Below, piece by piece: positions 39,224-40,164 of a stretch of DNA of 40,164 nt (position 1 is its first letter; each line of letters starts with the position of its first letter). The DNA lies in NCBI GenBank assembly GCA_021166845.1, contig JAJPEP010000103.1:1-40164 (forward strand), in the 5' to 3' direction. The notes below the pieces were generated by a model. The model saw only the letters and a list, made by a program, of their open reading frames with translations. It was not told where the DNA came from and ran no database searches. The translations under genes and the position numbers were made by a program. This DNA is from Thiobacillus sp. Lineage in GTDB: Bacteria; Pseudomonadota; Gammaproteobacteria; Burkholderiales; Thiobacillaceae.

Positions 39224-39535
39224 TCAGCAGCAGGATTTGCCGGAGGGCGTCGGGGTGCAGCAAACCGCGCCCGACTCCACCACGGCGATTTTGGCAAACG
39301 GGTCGGCGGGTTTGGCGCTGGCGGCGTAGGCTTCGTCGAAGCTGGCATCGAGGCTTTGCGCGGCCTCGTCGCGAATATGCCGGGCGATTTCGATCACCGC
39401 GTCGATCTGCTCGCGGGACACGCCGTAGCCCTTCAGCCGGTCGACCTGGCACAGGCCCTGTTTGGGATGGTTGGCGGCAATGTTGGCCGCCAGCGAAACC
39501 AGGGCGACGATGGACGGATGCAGTTCGGTACTCAT
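39224..39535 (-). CDS. AhpD-like/carboxymuconolactone decarboxylase-fold small protein with CC tail
   Basis: The protein has 103 residues. LHPSIVALVSLAANIAANHPKQGLCQVDRLKGYGVSREQIDAVIEIARHIRDEAAQ has the helical layout of AhpD-like proteins. The C-terminal VCCTPTPSGKSCC offers two vicinal cysteine pairs that could bind arsenite or another soft metal. It is coupled to the permease gene by ATGA overlap (39532-39535). The canonical AhpD CxxC is absent. A role as arsenic carrier to the permease is inferred from context. Confidence 0.75.
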   Translation of the reverse strand: MSTELHPSIVALVSLAANIAANHPKQGLCQVDRLKGYGVSREQIDAVIEIARHIRDEAAQSLDASFDEAYAASAKPADPFAKIAVVESGAVCCTPTPSGKSCC

Positions 39536-40164
39536 AGGATGACACTCCTCAAGGCGTTGAACAGGACGCCGACCAGCACGAAGGCGGCGGCGAGATAAGC
39601 GGCGAAGATGCCGAGCAGCGGCCATTTGACGACCTTGCGCAGGATCAGCATCTCCGGCAGCGACAGCGCGACCACCGCCATCATGAAGGCCAGCACGGTG
39701 CCGAGCGGCACGCCCTTGCCGAGCAGCGCCTCCGCCACCGGGATGATGCCGACGGCGTCGGAATACATCGGCACGCCGACCAGCACGGCGACGATCACCG
39801 ACAGCACGCTGCCGTCGCCGGCGATTTTCGCCACGAAATCCGCCGGCACGTAGCCGTGGATGAAGGCGCCGACGCCGACGCCGACAATCACGTAATTCCA
39901 GATGCGGCCGACGATCTGCCGCACCTCGTTCCAGGCGTAATCGTGGCGGGCGCGCAGGCCGGTGTCGCGTTCTTCCTGCAGCGCCGCCTCGCCCATGTGG
40001 ATTTTCCACACGTAGTCCTCGACCCAGCGTTCCAGCCTGAAGGCCTGCAGCACGTAGCCGCCGACGAAGGCGACGGTCATCCCGGTGAACACGTAGATCA
40101 GCGTCATCTGCCAGCCGATGACGCCGGCCAGCACCACCACCGCGACCTGGTTGACCATCGGGCT
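39532..40164 (-). CDS. ArsP-type permease (partial, N-terminus beyond the window)
   Basis: At least 210 residues are visible. The reading frame continues to the window edge (SPMVNQVAVVVL), as in the middle of the permease family, so M at 40158 is internal. There are several helices (VAVVVLAGVIGWQMTLIYVFTG, WNYVIVGVGVGAFIHGY, SVIVAVLVGVPMYSDAVGIIP, TVLAFMMAVVALSLPEMLIL, LGIFAAYLAAAFVLVGVLF). The motif PMYSDAVGIIP and the second-half signature SLPEMLILRKV identify the DUF318/ArsP permease type, which exports organic arsenicals. It heads the small arsenic cluster. Confidence 0.85.
   Translation of the reverse strand, partial: SPMVNQVAVVVLAGVIGWQMTLIYVFTGMTVAFVGGYVLQAFRLERWVEDYVWKIHMGEAALQEERDTGLRARHDYAWNEVRQIVGRIWNYVIVGVGVGAFIHGYVPADFVAKIAGDGSVLSVIVAVLVGVPMYSDAVGIIPVAEALLGKGVPLGTVLAFMMAVVALSLPEMLILRKVVKWPLLGIFAAYLAAAFVLVGVLFNALRSVIL

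Noticed and set aside
1-40164. tRNA or rRNA genes
   Set aside because: I saw no recognisable tRNA cloverleaf or rRNA sequence in the gaps; a dedicated covariance-model scan was not possible here.

Overview
The window looks like chromosomal DNA of a chemolithoautotrophic, sulfur-oxidising betaproteobacterium: GC-rich, Sox-type thiosulfate proteins, RegB/RegA, TonB systems, and a repeat family typical of Beta/Gammaproteobacteria. Its centre of interest is a thiocyanate-oxidation locus. I identify the 488-residue Tat-exported beta-propeller at 5415-6881 as a copper thiocyanate dehydrogenase (SCN- + H2O to cyanate + S0 + 2 e-) from its Tat signal, its histidine pattern and its neighbours. I could not run a search.

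Layout. (1) 1-282, the start of soxY. (2) 620-7555 (-), one long operon: thioredoxin-fold protein, thiocyanate dehydrogenase, a small His/Met-containing periplasmic protein, an exported pentapeptide-repeat protein, SoxX, SoxA, a SoxK-like protein, an ExbB/TolQ-like channel and two uncharacterised membrane proteins. (3) 7890-8281, a possible small RNA and an exbD remnant. (4) 8542-10482 (+), RegB/RegA redox two-component system. (5) 10525-16327 (-), TonB-dependent receptor, TonB-ExbB-ExbD, an exported CxxC thioredoxin and a sialidase-fold propeller: probably a metal (copper?) uptake unit. (6) 16372-27001 (-), exported Cu/Zn superoxide dismutase, DUF302 protein, an NtrC-type regulator with its membrane histidine kinase, and an RND heavy-metal exporter with two adaptor subunits. 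(7) 27485-30301 (+), a small unknown gene, a lipoprotein hydrolase and an AsmA protein. (8) 30337-38097 (-), a lipid operon: universal stress protein, long-chain acyl-CoA ligase, lipoprotein hydrolase, ceramidase-like protein and an ACP/acyl-AMP ligase/acyltransferase fusion. (9) 38191-38422, tandem repeats. (10) 38505-40164 (-), an arsenic cluster with a broken arsM.

The thiocyanate, soxY, DUF302/SOD and metal-efflux units appear to be one regulon. Five sequences with the sigma-54 spacing GG-N10-GC lie at 427-441, 7662-7676, 7986-8000, 17580-17594 and 27037-27051. Three of them have an identical upstream box CGTTCC-N5-GAAAC, and a fourth has a related box. The only sigma-54 activator in the window is the NtrC-type regulator at 17617-18987, so I infer that it drives them. 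The proposed logic is that the sensor kinase detects substrate or metal state and the regulator turns on the copper enzyme, its SoxAX electron and sulfur partners, copper handling and oxidative-stress protection together.
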